The notes under the pieces are model-generated. The model made no database searches, was not told the DNA's origin, and was given only the letters and a program-made list of their open reading frames with translations. DNA of 64,000 nt, from the NCBI GenBank assembly GCA_012034405.1, contig JAAVLZ010000001.1, positions 232,630-296,629 on the forward strand, in the 5' to 3' direction. The position numbers and the translations under genes were made by a program. Below, one piece after another: positions 16,837-25,112 of the stretch. Origin of the DNA: Oscillospiraceae bacterium HV4-5-C5C (GTDB lineage Bacteria; Bacillota; Clostridia; Saccharofermentanales; Fastidiosipilaceae). Positions within the stretch are counted from its first letter, which is position 1. Each line of letters begins with the position of its first letter.

Positions 16837-17931
16837 TTACGCGCCGATCAGCGGCTGGTCAAAGGCGAATAACACTTCATTTAATTCAAAAACATTGTAA
16901 TTCCGGTTCACCAGGAAATATTCTACAATCACATCAAAGATGCTGCTGTGGGAAAGTGCGTAACCGGCCCGACCGATAAAATCTCTGGTCTCGGCGACAT
17001 CTAATTCAAGGGCAAAGGCAAAGGCCAGCGCCGTCGTTTTGGTGGGCTGGTAATTCATATTGTGCCGGATTTTGGAGAAGAGTTTTCTATCCACATTAGC
17101 TTTTTTATAGATTTCAGGGTCTTTTTTGCCGGTGCGGTCAATAAGCTGCAGGAGCGTTTCAGCAAAGCCCGCATCCAGGTTCTTTAACAGCTGTCCCCAG
17201 TCGTCAGCCGGCCCGGGTAGAGCTGTGCTGGCAAGCACTTCAAGCGCTTCGCCTGGGTTCCTGGTTGGCCAGTCTGTATCATGGCCGTTTGGCCAGTCCG
17301 TATCATGGCCGGGCTGGTTCTGATTAAGCGCTTGCCTTCTCCGCCTGGCTTCAGATTGAGGTCCCTCTGCCTGCGGGGCACCATATTCGTCAAGGATTTT
17401 GCGACGAATATAATGGTCATCAATGTAACTGCTGACAGACTTAAACAGTTTCTCTGACAGGGCATAGGCTTGCTTGTCAAAGACTACCAGATATACCTGC
17501 AGCTCGTTTTCTAAAAGGAAACGGCTGATTTCGTGAATGGCTATTTGCAGGGCCAGCGGCTTCGGAAAGCCATAATTGCCTGCAGCCAGCAAGGGAACGG
17601 CAACGGACCTGCACCGCTGCGCTTTAGCTAACGCCAGGGACTTTTGGTAGCACGAGGACAAAAGCTGTTCCTCCTGATGCTTGCCATCTACCCAATCCGG
17701 GCCAACTGTATGGATGACATAGCTGGCCGCCAATGCAAAACCTGGTGTGATGACGGCGTCGCCCCGGTCCACCTGGCCGATTTGCTGTCGAGCTGTCAAC
17801 AAAGCAGGTCCGGCTTTTTGGTGGATCGCGTAGTCAACGCCGGGGCCGATGACCGGAGCAGGATTGGCCGGGCTGACAACTGCGTCCACAGACAGGCTGA
17901 CAAGATCATTTTGTACGATTTCAAACGGCAT
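16837..17931 (-). CDS. Macro-domain protein with C-terminal helical domain
   Basis: A 364-residue protein. Residues 1-165 are a macro domain that would bind ADP-ribose or a related ligand: DAVVSPANPAPVIGPGVD, GDAVITPGFALAASYVIHTV and VPLLAAGNYGFP. Residues 205-225 carry a duplicated GHDTDWP(N/T) octapeptide encoded by a 24-bp direct repeat (17266-17313). Residues 255-364 form a helical domain (KKANVDRKLFSKIRHN, TKTTALAFAFALEL) often seen behind such macro domains. The start has GGGAGGT upstream. It is paired with the VWA gene, consistent with a stress or ADP-ribose signalling pair. Confidence 0.87.
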   Translation of the reverse strand: MPFEIVQNDLVSLSVDAVVSPANPAPVIGPGVDYAIHQKAGPALLTARQQIGQVDRGDAVITPGFALAASYVIHTVGPDWVDGKHQEEQLLSSCYQKSLALAKAQRCRSVAVPLLAAGNYGFPKPLALQIAIHEISRFLLENELQVYLVVFDKQAYALSEKLFKSVSSYIDDHYIRRKILDEYGAPQAEGPQSEARRRRQALNQNQPGHDTDWPNGHDTDWPTRNPGEALEVLASTALPGPADDWGQLLKNLDAGFAETLLQLIDRTGKKDPEIYKKANVDRKLFSKIRHNMNYQPTKTTALAFAFALELDVAETRDFIGRAGYALSHSSIFDVIVEYFLVNRNYNVFELNEVLFAFDQPLIGA

Positions 17932-18116
17932 AAGCCAGCACCTCCCTGCTTCAATAGACCTCATTTCTCACAGCTCAAATAAATCCGGCGCCGCACTGCA
18001 TTAATAAAGCGGTTCGGCCTGCCTGTTTGCAGGCTGAGGCTGGTGGCAGATTCAGCGCCACGATCTGTCGGCCGCCGCGGTGCCCGGCGCTGCCACAGAT
18101 CACCTTGCGTTGCCGG

Positions 18117-18545
18117 TTAATAGCCCCAGGTCAGCAATTGCCACTGCCCCTTATCTGAGCGCGCGAGCCACCATTGCCAATCCGTGTAATCTTCATCCGG
18201 GTTCCAGCCGCCGCTGGCGGTTTGGGGCGAATGAAAATGGCTCTTAAACATAATACACTGAGTAAACGTTTCGCCCACAGCCTTCGCCTCTCCCAGCTCA
18301 TTCATCCAGGCGATATTGCTGGCGTTGCAGGCCTCATCAGATGAATAAGAAATACGATACAATTCACAGCCATCCCAGGTATTGAATTCCTCCAAAATCA
18401 CCTCTACAGCCGCAGTCATATCCGCTGTTGTATAAATGGATGAAGTACCAAAGTCAAGCTTTACCGCGGCTGTTCTTTGCTGGCCACAGCCCAGTAAAGC
18501 CAGGGCAACAATCAGCAATATAAGCCAGGCCGATCCTCTCTTCAT
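18117..18545 (-). CDS. Small secreted lipoprotein of unknown function
   Basis: A 142-residue protein with a lipoprotein signal (LILLIVALALLGC, Cys near residue 20). The mature part is rich in Asp, Trp and Tyr and ends DWQWWLARSDKGQWQLLTWGY-like. It resembles short outer-surface lipoproteins seen in Clostridia; I cannot assign a family. It stands alone between two uninformative gaps. Confidence 0.7.
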   Translation of the reverse strand: MKRGSAWLILLIVALALLGCGQQRTAAVKLDFGTSSIYTTADMTAAVEVILEEFNTWDGCELYRISYSSDEACNASNIAWMNELGEAKAVGETFTQCIMFKSHFHSPQTASGGWNPDEDYTDWQWWLARSDKGQWQLLTWGY

Positions 18546-19004
18546 AAGTACACCTTGATCAATTCCGTCTGAATGGTTTGCTATGTTTAGCCATAGGGCT
18601 CCTGTACAGGGCTCCAGTGGGCTGTCTCAGTTGTTTAATGGTTTCACTGGATCAACAAGCTTACACCCCCAGCGCAAGGCAGCCATAAGCAGATCCATGA
18701 TAGGCGATATCCACACGAAGCCATAACGGGTTGAGACAAATTGTCCTTTCCGGTTCATGGGTTATCCTGCATATATCGGGACATGATTGGCCTGAAACAT
18801 CATCCGGACTGCTACAGATCTTGCTCCATATTGTATAGGAACATGGTATCCTTACCGTAGCAGGTTTTGTAGCGGATTTCAACCTGGTCTGGCCTGGTTG
18901 ATCTGCCTGTGGTTTTGCTTTGCGTTTATGTTGACCCGGACCGAGCCAACCTGCCAGCTGAAGGCAGGTCACTGAAGAAAGATTAAGATGCAGGAGATTG
19001 TTTC
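18546..19004. other. Intergenic region, nothing recognised
   Basis: No gene or clear repeat. A leftward open frame of 103 codons exists but has no recognisable content, no ribosome site, and a composition unlike its neighbours. Confidence 0.4.
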
Positions 19005-19637
19005 ATGCTAAATAAGGATGGATTTGATCTTTGGTCCGATCGTTATGACGTTTCGGTAAAAGAAGCGGATGAACGTAACCAATACCCTTTTGCCGGATAT
19101 ACCAGGCTGATGAACGCCATATATGGAACCATCATGGAGCATTCACCTGCCAAGGTCCTGGATATCGGCTTTGGCACCGCTTTATTGACGTCCAGGCTTT
19201 ATGACGCAGGTAACCAGATAACCGGAATTGATTTTTCGGCCGAGATGATCAGAATCGCGTCAATAAAAATGCCGACAGCCACTCTGCTGCAGTGGGATTT
19301 TTCACTCGGCATTCCGCCGGTACTGAGCGAGCAGTCTTTTGACTTTATCGTCAGCACATACGCTCTTCACCACCTTACGGATGCGGCCAAGGTCAGCTTT
19401 ATTTCCTCATTGCTAAACTTACTGGAAGCAAAGGGCGTCCTGCTGATCGGAGATGTATGTTTCCGCAGCCGAGAGGAGCTCCGCTTATGTAAAGCCGCCA
19501 GTAGAGATAGCTGGGACAATGATGAAGTCTACTTTGTAGTTTCTGAACTGGAGGAACAATTGTCTCCTGTTTGCGAGCTGGTCTTTCATGAGTTTTCTTT
19601 TTGCTCCGGGGTTATTGAATTCAGAAAGAAGCCCTAG
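19005..19637 (+). CDS. Class I SAM-dependent methyltransferase
   Basis: A 210-residue protein. Motif I is VLDIGFGTALLTSRL at about residues 50-64, followed by ITGIDFSAEMIRIA (acidic residue binding the SAM ribose), QWDFSLG, and FDFIVSTYALHHL for the post-II motif. This places it in the methyltransferase 11/25 group acting on small molecules. The substrate is unknown. A CAGGAGA site precedes the ATG. The VOC protein follows 135 bp downstream in the same direction. Confidence 0.88.
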   Translation: MLNKDGFDLWSDRYDVSVKEADERNQYPFAGYTRLMNAIYGTIMEHSPAKVLDIGFGTALLTSRLYDAGNQITGIDFSAEMIRIASIKMPTATLLQWDFSLGIPPVLSEQSFDFIVSTYALHHLTDAAKVSFISSLLNLLEAKGVLLIGDVCFRSREELRLCKAASRDSWDNDEVYFVVSELEEQLSPVCELVFHEFSFCSGVIEFRKKP

Positions 19638-19772
19638 TTTTTTGCTTGGCTTTATGTTGTGGCGGCCTTCCACCTGAGTCTGCCAGAGTCTGAATCAATG
19701 CTTTCAATATGCCTGAGCGCAGGTTCGGTCAGGCTGCACGCGCAAACAGGCATAGAAAGTGAGGTTATCGTT

Positions 19773-20204
19773 ATGGAAACAGTCAATACAAACGGCTTAT
19801 TGCCGATTTCACTTGACGCCGTTGTTCTGGAGTGCAAGGATGCGGCCGCTTTAGCTGATTTTTATATCCGGCTGCTTGGCTGGAAGAAAAATCATGTGGA
19901 AGCAAACGAGTGGACCGATATTCAATCGATCTCCGGCGGCGCAAAAATCGCCTTTCAGCAAAATCCGGACTATAGCCCGCCGGTATGGCCGGATGAACCG
20001 GACCGGCAACAGCAAATGGTTCATTTAGATTTTGCGGTACAGAATCAGGAACAGTTAGCGCTTGCCGTACAGCACGCGCTTGCCTGCGGGGCAGTAAAGG
20101 CCAATAAACAATATGGTGAAGCGACTTCACCAGGAAGTGATTCTTTATGGATCACGATGCTTGACCCCGCAGGTCACCCCTTTTGCTTTGTCATCTGGTC
20201 CTGA
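19773..20204 (+). CDS. VOC superfamily (glyoxalase-like) protein
   Basis: A 143-residue protein with the paired beta-alpha-beta-beta-beta modules of the vicinal oxygen chelate fold: LDAVVLECKDAAALADFYIR, LLGWKK, MVHLDFAV and ITMLDPAGHPFCFV. It resembles the stand-alone VOC proteins often called glyoxalase/bleomycin-resistance-like; the substrate is unknown. The start METVNTNG was chosen for GTGAGG upstream. It is the last intact host gene before the insertion-sequence remnant. Confidence 0.85.
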   Translation: METVNTNGLLPISLDAVVLECKDAAALADFYIRLLGWKKNHVEANEWTDIQSISGGAKIAFQQNPDYSPPVWPDEPDRQQQMVHLDFAVQNQEQLALAVQHALACGAVKANKQYGEATSPGSDSLWITMLDPAGHPFCFVIWS

Positions 20205-20253
20205 CACCGGACCAAGGGTAGCGCGAGGGGACAGTGTTCTGCCGTGCGTACGG

Positions 20254-20505
20254 AAACCGTCAGATCTACTTCTCCGTACTCGCTGCGCACGGTCTTCGTG
20301 CTATGCCCGTTTCTGCGGTTCTTCTCCGATATACCGGCTTTCTCGCTCTTACTGTAGCTGAGGTCTGTCTCCTGTTGTGCTTCCAGCATCGCCTGAATCG
20401 TTTCTTTCAACATTCCTTAAGTACTTGTTTCGCATCATCTGCTGCCTTCAGATTGTTTCCTTGGATAAATGCCCCAGATGTTCTTTGGTCTATAGTTCGT
20501 CCATT
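20254..20505 (-). pseudogene. Truncated IS256-family transposase remnant
   Basis: About the first 80 residues of an IS256-type transposase. LKETIQAMLEAQQETDLSYS and NRRNGHSTKTVRSEYGEVDL are family hallmarks, and upstream in another frame SGAFIQGNNLKAADDAKQVL continues the N-terminus. A one-base deletion near 20411 separates the two parts. Homology ends after residue VDLTV near 20254, where host sequence begins. It marks the left edge of the accessory region and is unrelated in sequence to the intact element at 23.8 kb. Confidence 0.8.
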
Positions 20506-20615
20506 GGTCTGATTGCTTTGCTTGGCCTGCCTGGACTTGACATAATTCCCTATGGTCATAATTGGGGGCGGCTTAAATAGCTATCCATATTTAGCTATTA
20601 CAGATTCAGCCAGCA

Positions 20616-21758
20616 TTAGGACAGCATTGCCAGAAGTTTTTGCATGACCATTCCAGTCGCATAGCAATCATTCAGTGAATCGTGATTACGGCAATAAATA
20701 CCCAAAGCCTCAGCGACAGTCTGCAGTTTGTTGTCAGACGTGTCCAGTTCAGAACGTTTAACCAGCCCTAAAACATCGTAATGTCTCCGACCTTTCACAA
20801 GATCAAATCCAGAACACCAGAGGAACTTCAGATCAAATGAGATATTATAGCCTATCAAGGCATATTGCCCGACAAAATCCATAAATGACTGATAGACCTG
20901 TGATATAGTCGGAGCACTTGCCAACATAGCATTGGTTAATCCATTAACGTTGGATGCCTGTTCAGGAATATTAAAGTGTGGGTTAATATATGTATTGAAT
21001 TGCTCAATGGGCTGGAACTGCCCGTCATCTGTGCAGGCAAACTTGATAGCTGATAACTGGCAGATCCGTCCAAACTGAGGCTTTAAGCCAGTGGTCTCCA
21101 CATCAATGACAATGAAAGCTTTTTTGTCACCTTTAAGTAGTTTATATCTGGGTTGGATCGCTGGCATATCTTCCAGGTTCTGACGATGCAAGCTTCCTGC
21201 TGCCCCTAAAGAAATTGGATATGAGGGAATACCTGCCAAAACGCTATCTGACTGTTGCCTCACCTTTTGTTCTTGCCTAGCAGGTTGCTGGGTGAGTAGC
21301 TGGGATGGCTTCATTGACCTAATTGAAACAATGATCAGAATGATACCAAGAGTTGCAAAAACGATGCTTCCGCCAGGTGATCCAACCAGACAAATCAGAG
21401 CCAATATGCAAAAGCTAATACCCAGCTTCAGTTTGACACGACTGTGAGAAATCTGGCTATGTTCCGTTCTTCTGTAGTGATCAGGAGGAACATCGGTGGT
21501 TCCTGATAGCTGACTGGTTGCCCGCCCGCTCATTGTATGTTTTGTCCCTGAGCCAGAATGGGAGATTCCCCAGGGCGTGCGAACGGTTGTCTCCTGGTAA
21601 ATTCTATTCTTAATGGTTCTTTCAGGATCTTTTATATAACCTAAGCCCTTCTTGCCATACAGTGGTTTGACCGCCCGGTTAACGTCTCTCTTAATCCTCC
21701 CGGAAGTCCGTGCTTTTAGGCTACTTTTATAGTTTGGCTTTCTTAATCCAACTTTCAT
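20616..21758 (-). CDS. Membrane-anchored DEDDh exonuclease
   Basis: A 380-residue protein in three parts. Residues 1-60 are a basic N-terminal module (RKPNYKSSLKARTSGRIKR, KPLYGKKGLGYIKDPERTIK) of a type I know from phage and mobile-element proteins. Residues 108-145 are two hydrophobic helices (GISFCILALICLV, IVFATLGIILIIVSI). Residues 210-380 are a DnaQ-like 3'-5' exonuclease: FIVIDVETTGLKP, YALIGYNISFDLKFL and HDSLNDCYATGMV. The nuclease would therefore work at the membrane, perhaps on incoming DNA (inference). The start lacks a good ribosome site. It is the second DEDDh exonuclease of the window. Confidence 0.8.
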   Translation of the reverse strand: MKVGLRKPNYKSSLKARTSGRIKRDVNRAVKPLYGKKGLGYIKDPERTIKNRIYQETTVRTPWGISHSGSGTKHTMSGRATSQLSGTTDVPPDHYRRTEHSQISHSRVKLKLGISFCILALICLVGSPGGSIVFATLGIILIIVSIRSMKPSQLLTQQPARQEQKVRQQSDSVLAGIPSYPISLGAAGSLHRQNLEDMPAIQPRYKLLKGDKKAFIVIDVETTGLKPQFGRICQLSAIKFACTDDGQFQPIEQFNTYINPHFNIPEQASNVNGLTNAMLASAPTISQVYQSFMDFVGQYALIGYNISFDLKFLWCSGFDLVKGRRHYDVLGLVKRSELDTSDNKLQTVAEALGIYCRNHDSLNDCYATGMVMQKLLAMLS

Positions 21759-22128
21759 GTTTACCAGTTTACCTTTTCATTAGCTTAATGCATAATTGCT
21801 GGCTTTGCAGGTATTAGACTTGGATCTGATGTGTTCCGCTGCTAGCGGGTAACATCTTTTACTCTTCATAATTTTACGCCTTGATCTATATCCATTCCAG
21901 CACTTTATTAATTTACCAGGTATAGGTTGACTCTTGGTAAATGATTAAGAGGATCTAAATCGATTCCATTGGCTTTCAATCATGATACCAGGAGACATTT
22001 CCCCTGCGTAAGCGAAATAGATCTAAAAATCTCGAGGACTCCTCGCACACATTCAAAATAGTCTGCGGAAATAATAAGGCCTTATATTCTCCCGTAAAAG
22101 CAGTGTTATTGCTGTAGGTGGTGAAAAT
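21759..22128. other. Intergenic region, nothing recognised
   Basis: An AT-rich stretch without a supported gene. The right end (GGTGGTGAAA at about 22118-22127) is the ribosome site of the broken AbiEi gene. Confidence 0.4.
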
Positions 22129-22702
22129 ATGAGTAAACATCTGCGATGCTGATAGATGAATTTAAGGATTACTCAAGTCCAACTTCAAAGATACATCGTT
22201 TTATCGTAAGCGGAGAATTGATCTCTGTTGTGAGAGAATTATATGAGACAGATCGGAATGTACCTGGCTACTACCTTGCCGGCAGCACATACGGACCGTC
22301 GTATCTGACCTTTGAGTCTGCTCTGGGTTATCATTTCCTTATTCCGGAAGCAATTTATCTGTTCGCCTCAGTGGTCTTTGAGAAGGAAAATCAAAAGTAT
22401 TATGCTACATCGTATGGCACATTAACTATCGGGACGCGCCAAGCCAGGCGCACCCGCATGGAGTTGAATTACAAGCGGGAAACGGCTATGGCTTTCAGAT
22501 CGCAACCCCGGAAAAGGCGCTCTGCGATCAGCTGTACACCAGCTCTCCTGTGAAGAATCGTGCCGGTCTTGAGCAACTATTGTTCAGCGGACTTCGCATT
22601 GATCGTGAAGCGTTCTGGGAACTAAATATGCGGGAGCTTACAGAACTGACCGGCTATTACCACACACAAAATCACCGCATACTGCATACTTTTATACGAT
22701 AA
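22129..22702 (+). pseudogene. abiEi: AbiEi-type antitoxin, two frameshifts
   Basis: A nearly full-length type IV antitoxin gene (about 190 codons) broken twice. The start MSKHLR (22129) is out of frame with MLIDEFKDYSSPTSKIHRF (22146), needing one extra base. A second one-base loss near 22423 shifts GTLT into the frame that continues RDAPSQAHPHGVELQ, then ATPEKALCDQLYTSSPVKNR and RILHTFIR before the stop at 22700-22702. The family (AbiEi, winged-helix antitoxin) neutralises a nucleotidyltransferase toxin. Sequencing error cannot be excluded for a single indel, but two plus a dead toxin argue for decay. Confidence 0.8.
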
Positions 22703-22713
22703 GGAGCCAATCT

Positions 22714-22865
22714 ATGAATCCAGTCATTGAACAAATGCTCAAGCCATATAAGAAACAAACCCTGTAAGACAAAGTAAACGCCAACAAAGAGAAAGCACAG
22801 GAAATCGTCCTCTGCGGGCTCAGCCGTGCAGGGTTCTTTCAGTCTGCTGCAAGCAACGCAGGCAT
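22714..22865 (+). pseudogene. AbiEii toxin 5' fragment with early stop
   Basis: It starts MNPVIEQMLKPYKKQTL behind AAGGAGCC, exactly where the AbiEii toxin should follow its antitoxin. A TAA then interrupts codon 18, after which the frame continues DKVNANKEKAQEIVLCGLSR, then AGFFQSAA. The normal GG-x-LR nucleotidyltransferase motif that should follow is absent because the sequence runs into the inverted remnant of a second toxin gene. Confidence 0.75.
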
Positions 22866-23133
22866 GGATATCATAAAAATCACGCATCCGTGTATTCGCT
22901 GTTCCACGCACCATGATTGTCTCCAGCTTTTCAGCCAGGAGTGTTTCCAGATTATATGTCCAGATGGAGATTGCCCGTTCCTCAAACATTAGGTTGTAGG
23001 AATACTCCGCAGCACCCGGCGTGATGATGTCGTCAGTGGAAATATTAATTCTGATCGTCTGACGCATCTTATCCAGAGAAGCCTCCAGTATAAACCGGAT
23101 ACCGGGATAAGGATGGTCCTTACATAAGCTCCG
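22866..23133 (-). pseudogene. AbiEii toxin remnant (N-terminal half deleted)
   Basis: The leftward frame encodes the middle of an AbiEii nucleotidyltransferase toxin: PGIRFILEASLDKMRQTIRI, then ISTDDIITPGAAEYSYNLMF, then YNLETLLAEKLETIMVRG and TRMRDFYDIHA. The first 100 or so residues, including the catalytic G-[S/G]-x10-D-x-D region, are missing: this part begins directly at the end of the upstream AbiEi gene. The C-terminus is also lost, since near 22866 the sequence becomes the other strand of the first AbiEii fragment. Confidence 0.78.
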
Positions 23134-23710
23134 CATAGGTCCTCATAGCAGACTCAACCCTGAATCTTTTTGCATATTCCATAAGATGATGCAGATTTTT
23201 TTGAGTACTGTCCATATATTCCTTCATCGCATACCGGAAAACCTGTACATCCATCGTATCCTTGCTGCGAAGGATATCGCAGATCGTCCGATCCATATCG
23301 TAGGCACGCACGGTATTGCCATAGCTCGTCTGAACTTCCACAATGCCCAAATCATAGACTTCTGGCTTTACCTGATAGACCCGGATTTCTTTTCTGCGAA
23401 GATGTGACGCATTGTATCCGGCCTTCACCGTTACGCTCATAGTTTTAGGTTCCCGCTCCATCAGGCCATGCAGCATCAGAGCCGTTTTATGTGAAAACAC
23501 GATGCGGCTGTTTGATAAACAGAGGAGATGCAATTCATCCGGCCAGGCATCTTCAGCAAGGTATACGCCCTGCGCAACCCGCTCCATCTTTCTCCGGCTG
23601 ACATATTCCGCCAGTGTCGGTTTTGAAACGCCGGCAGCAACTACTTGGGAGGTGCATAGATACCCGTTTCCGTTTTCCACAAGAATATCTAGAACATCAA
23701 ATCGCGTCAT
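23120..23710 (-). CDS. abiEi: AbiEi family antitoxin (intact, partner toxin lost)
   Basis: A 196-residue protein with an N-terminal winged helix (TSQVVAAGVSKPTLAEYVSR, KMERVAQGVYL) and the AbiEi central region (RIVFSHKTALMLHGLMEREP, RAYDMDRTICDILRSKDTMD). It is intact from MTRFDVLDILVENGNG to the stop. AbiEi antitoxins bind their own promoters and neutralise the AbiEii toxin; here the toxin behind it is destroyed. It may now act as an orphan regulator or simply be a remnant. It lies 136 bp from the IS256-family transposase, which reads away from it. Confidence 0.85.
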   Translation of the reverse strand: MTRFDVLDILVENGNGYLCTSQVVAAGVSKPTLAEYVSRRKMERVAQGVYLAEDAWPDELHLLCLSNSRIVFSHKTALMLHGLMEREPKTMSVTVKAGYNASHLRRKEIRVYQVKPEVYDLGIVEVQTSYGNTVRAYDMDRTICDILRSKDTMDVQVFRYAMKEYMDSTQKNLHHLMEYAKRFRVESAMRTYAELM

Positions 23711-23759
23711 ATCATCGTCTTACTTTCTCGCTCCTTATTATGGATAGAGTAGACTGAAG

Positions 23760-25082
23760 TTCGCAACTTGAAAAAAGGATATAGGAAAGCCATCCGGGCT
23801 TCGCTACAATGTATTAGGCAAAAAACACACAAAGGAGAGACACCGGATGGCTCACCAAAAAGATACCACGAATTTGATGGACGTGCTACTACAATGTATG
23901 AGGGCAGCCGATCCCATGCTGCAGATGCTTGAATGGCTCTGTGACCAGCTGATGGAAGCAGAGGTCAGCGAGCGAATCGGAGCGGCCAAGCACGAGCAGA
24001 AGCAGGATGGCAACAGCTACCGCTGCGGCTATCGGCCCCGGCGCCTGGATACGCGCATGGGTACGATGTACCTGATGGTACCGAAAGTCCGTCAGGGTGG
24101 CTATATCCCCTTCTTCATCACCGAGCGCAAGCGCAGTGAAGCCGCTTTGGTGCAGGTTGTGCAGGAAGCTTATGTGCAAGGAGTTTCAACCCGAAAAATC
24201 GAAAAGCTGGCTCAAAGCCTGGGGATTGAGAACCTCTCACGCAGCCAGGTCAGTGAAATGACCAAGGGCTTGAACGAGCAGGCTGAAGCGTTTCGCACGC
24301 GGCCGTTGCAGGAAACGCGCTATCCGGTGCTATGGGTCGACGCGCTTTATGAGAAGGTGCGGGTAGACGGCCGGGTTGTTAGCATGGCCATCCTCCTGGT
24401 CTGCGGGGTCAGTGAAAGCGGCCAGCGTGATGTGCTGGCCATTGAGCCGATGCTTGAAGAATCCAGGGACAGTTACGCACGGCTCTTCTCCGGACTTCAG
24501 GAGCGCGGCTTGAGCGGCGTGTCGCTCATCATCTCAGATGCCCATGCAGGCCTGGTTTCCGCGATCGAGTGCGCCTTTCCGGGTGCATCCTGGCAGCGCT
24601 GCAAGGTTCACTTCATGCGAAATATCTTATTGCACGTACCGCATCGAGAGAAAGATCGCTTTGCCGCCCAGCTCAAGCTGATCTGGCAGGCACCGAACCG
24701 GGAACTGGCCCTAAAGCGGGCTCAGGAGCTGATAGAAGCCTATGAGCACCGCCTTCCAAAGGCCATCTCCATCCTGGAAGCAGGCTTAGAAGACAGCCTG
24801 TCCTATCTGGCCTTCCCCAGCCTCGACGCTCGAAAAATCAGCTCGAACAACCTGATTGAGCGCCTGAACAAAGAGATCAGGCGCCGGACCAACGTGATCG
24901 GCATCTTTCCAAACCCTGAATCCTACGTACGCTTGATCACCATTTACCTGATGGAATATGCTGAAGACTGGTCGGCTTCTAAGGCCTACCTCAGCCAGAA
25001 GTCCATCGAAGACATACCAACGCTAACGGCCGCCTAGATACACTTAGAACGGAACCCGAAGTTGCAATCATCTGTTGACACG
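23760..25082 (+). mobile_element. IS256-family insertion sequence
   Basis: The transposase is flanked by short related ends: AAGTTCGCAACTTGA near 23758 on the left and, inverted, GATTGCAACTTCGG near 25058 on the right share GCAACTT. The exact termini and the target duplication could not be fixed by eye, so the borders are approximate. It sits between the broken AbiE loci and the Gabija-like genes. Confidence 0.7.
23847..25037 (+). CDS. IS256-family transposase
   Basis: A 396-residue mutator-type (IS256) transposase, apparently intact. The DDE residues lie in LWVDALYEKVRVDGRVV (first Asp, about residue 167), LIISDAHAGLVSAIECAF (second Asp, with the family C-x2-H in CKVHF) and NLIERLNKEIRRRTNVIGIF (Glu, about residue 340). 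AAGGAGAG precedes the ATG. GC content matches the host flank better than the surrounding AT-rich defence genes, suggesting recent intragenomic movement. Confidence 0.93.
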   Translation: MAHQKDTTNLMDVLLQCMRAADPMLQMLEWLCDQLMEAEVSERIGAAKHEQKQDGNSYRCGYRPRRLDTRMGTMYLMVPKVRQGGYIPFFITERKRSEAALVQVVQEAYVQGVSTRKIEKLAQSLGIENLSRSQVSEMTKGLNEQAEAFRTRPLQETRYPVLWVDALYEKVRVDGRVVSMAILLVCGVSESGQRDVLAIEPMLEESRDSYARLFSGLQERGLSGVSLIISDAHAGLVSAIECAFPGASWQRCKVHFMRNILLHVPHREKDRFAAQLKLIWQAPNRELALKRAQELIEAYEHRLPKAISILEAGLEDSLSYLAFPSLDARKISSNNLIERLNKEIRRRTNVIGIFPNPESYVRLITIYLMEYAEDWSASKAYLSQKSIEDIPTLTAA

Positions 25083-25112
25083 ACCAGCGTGTAACATCAT
25101 CAGTATTTATTT

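Noticed and set aside
18661..18972. Leftward 103-codon open frame
   Set aside because: No ribosome site, no recognisable domain, and the composition looks non-coding.
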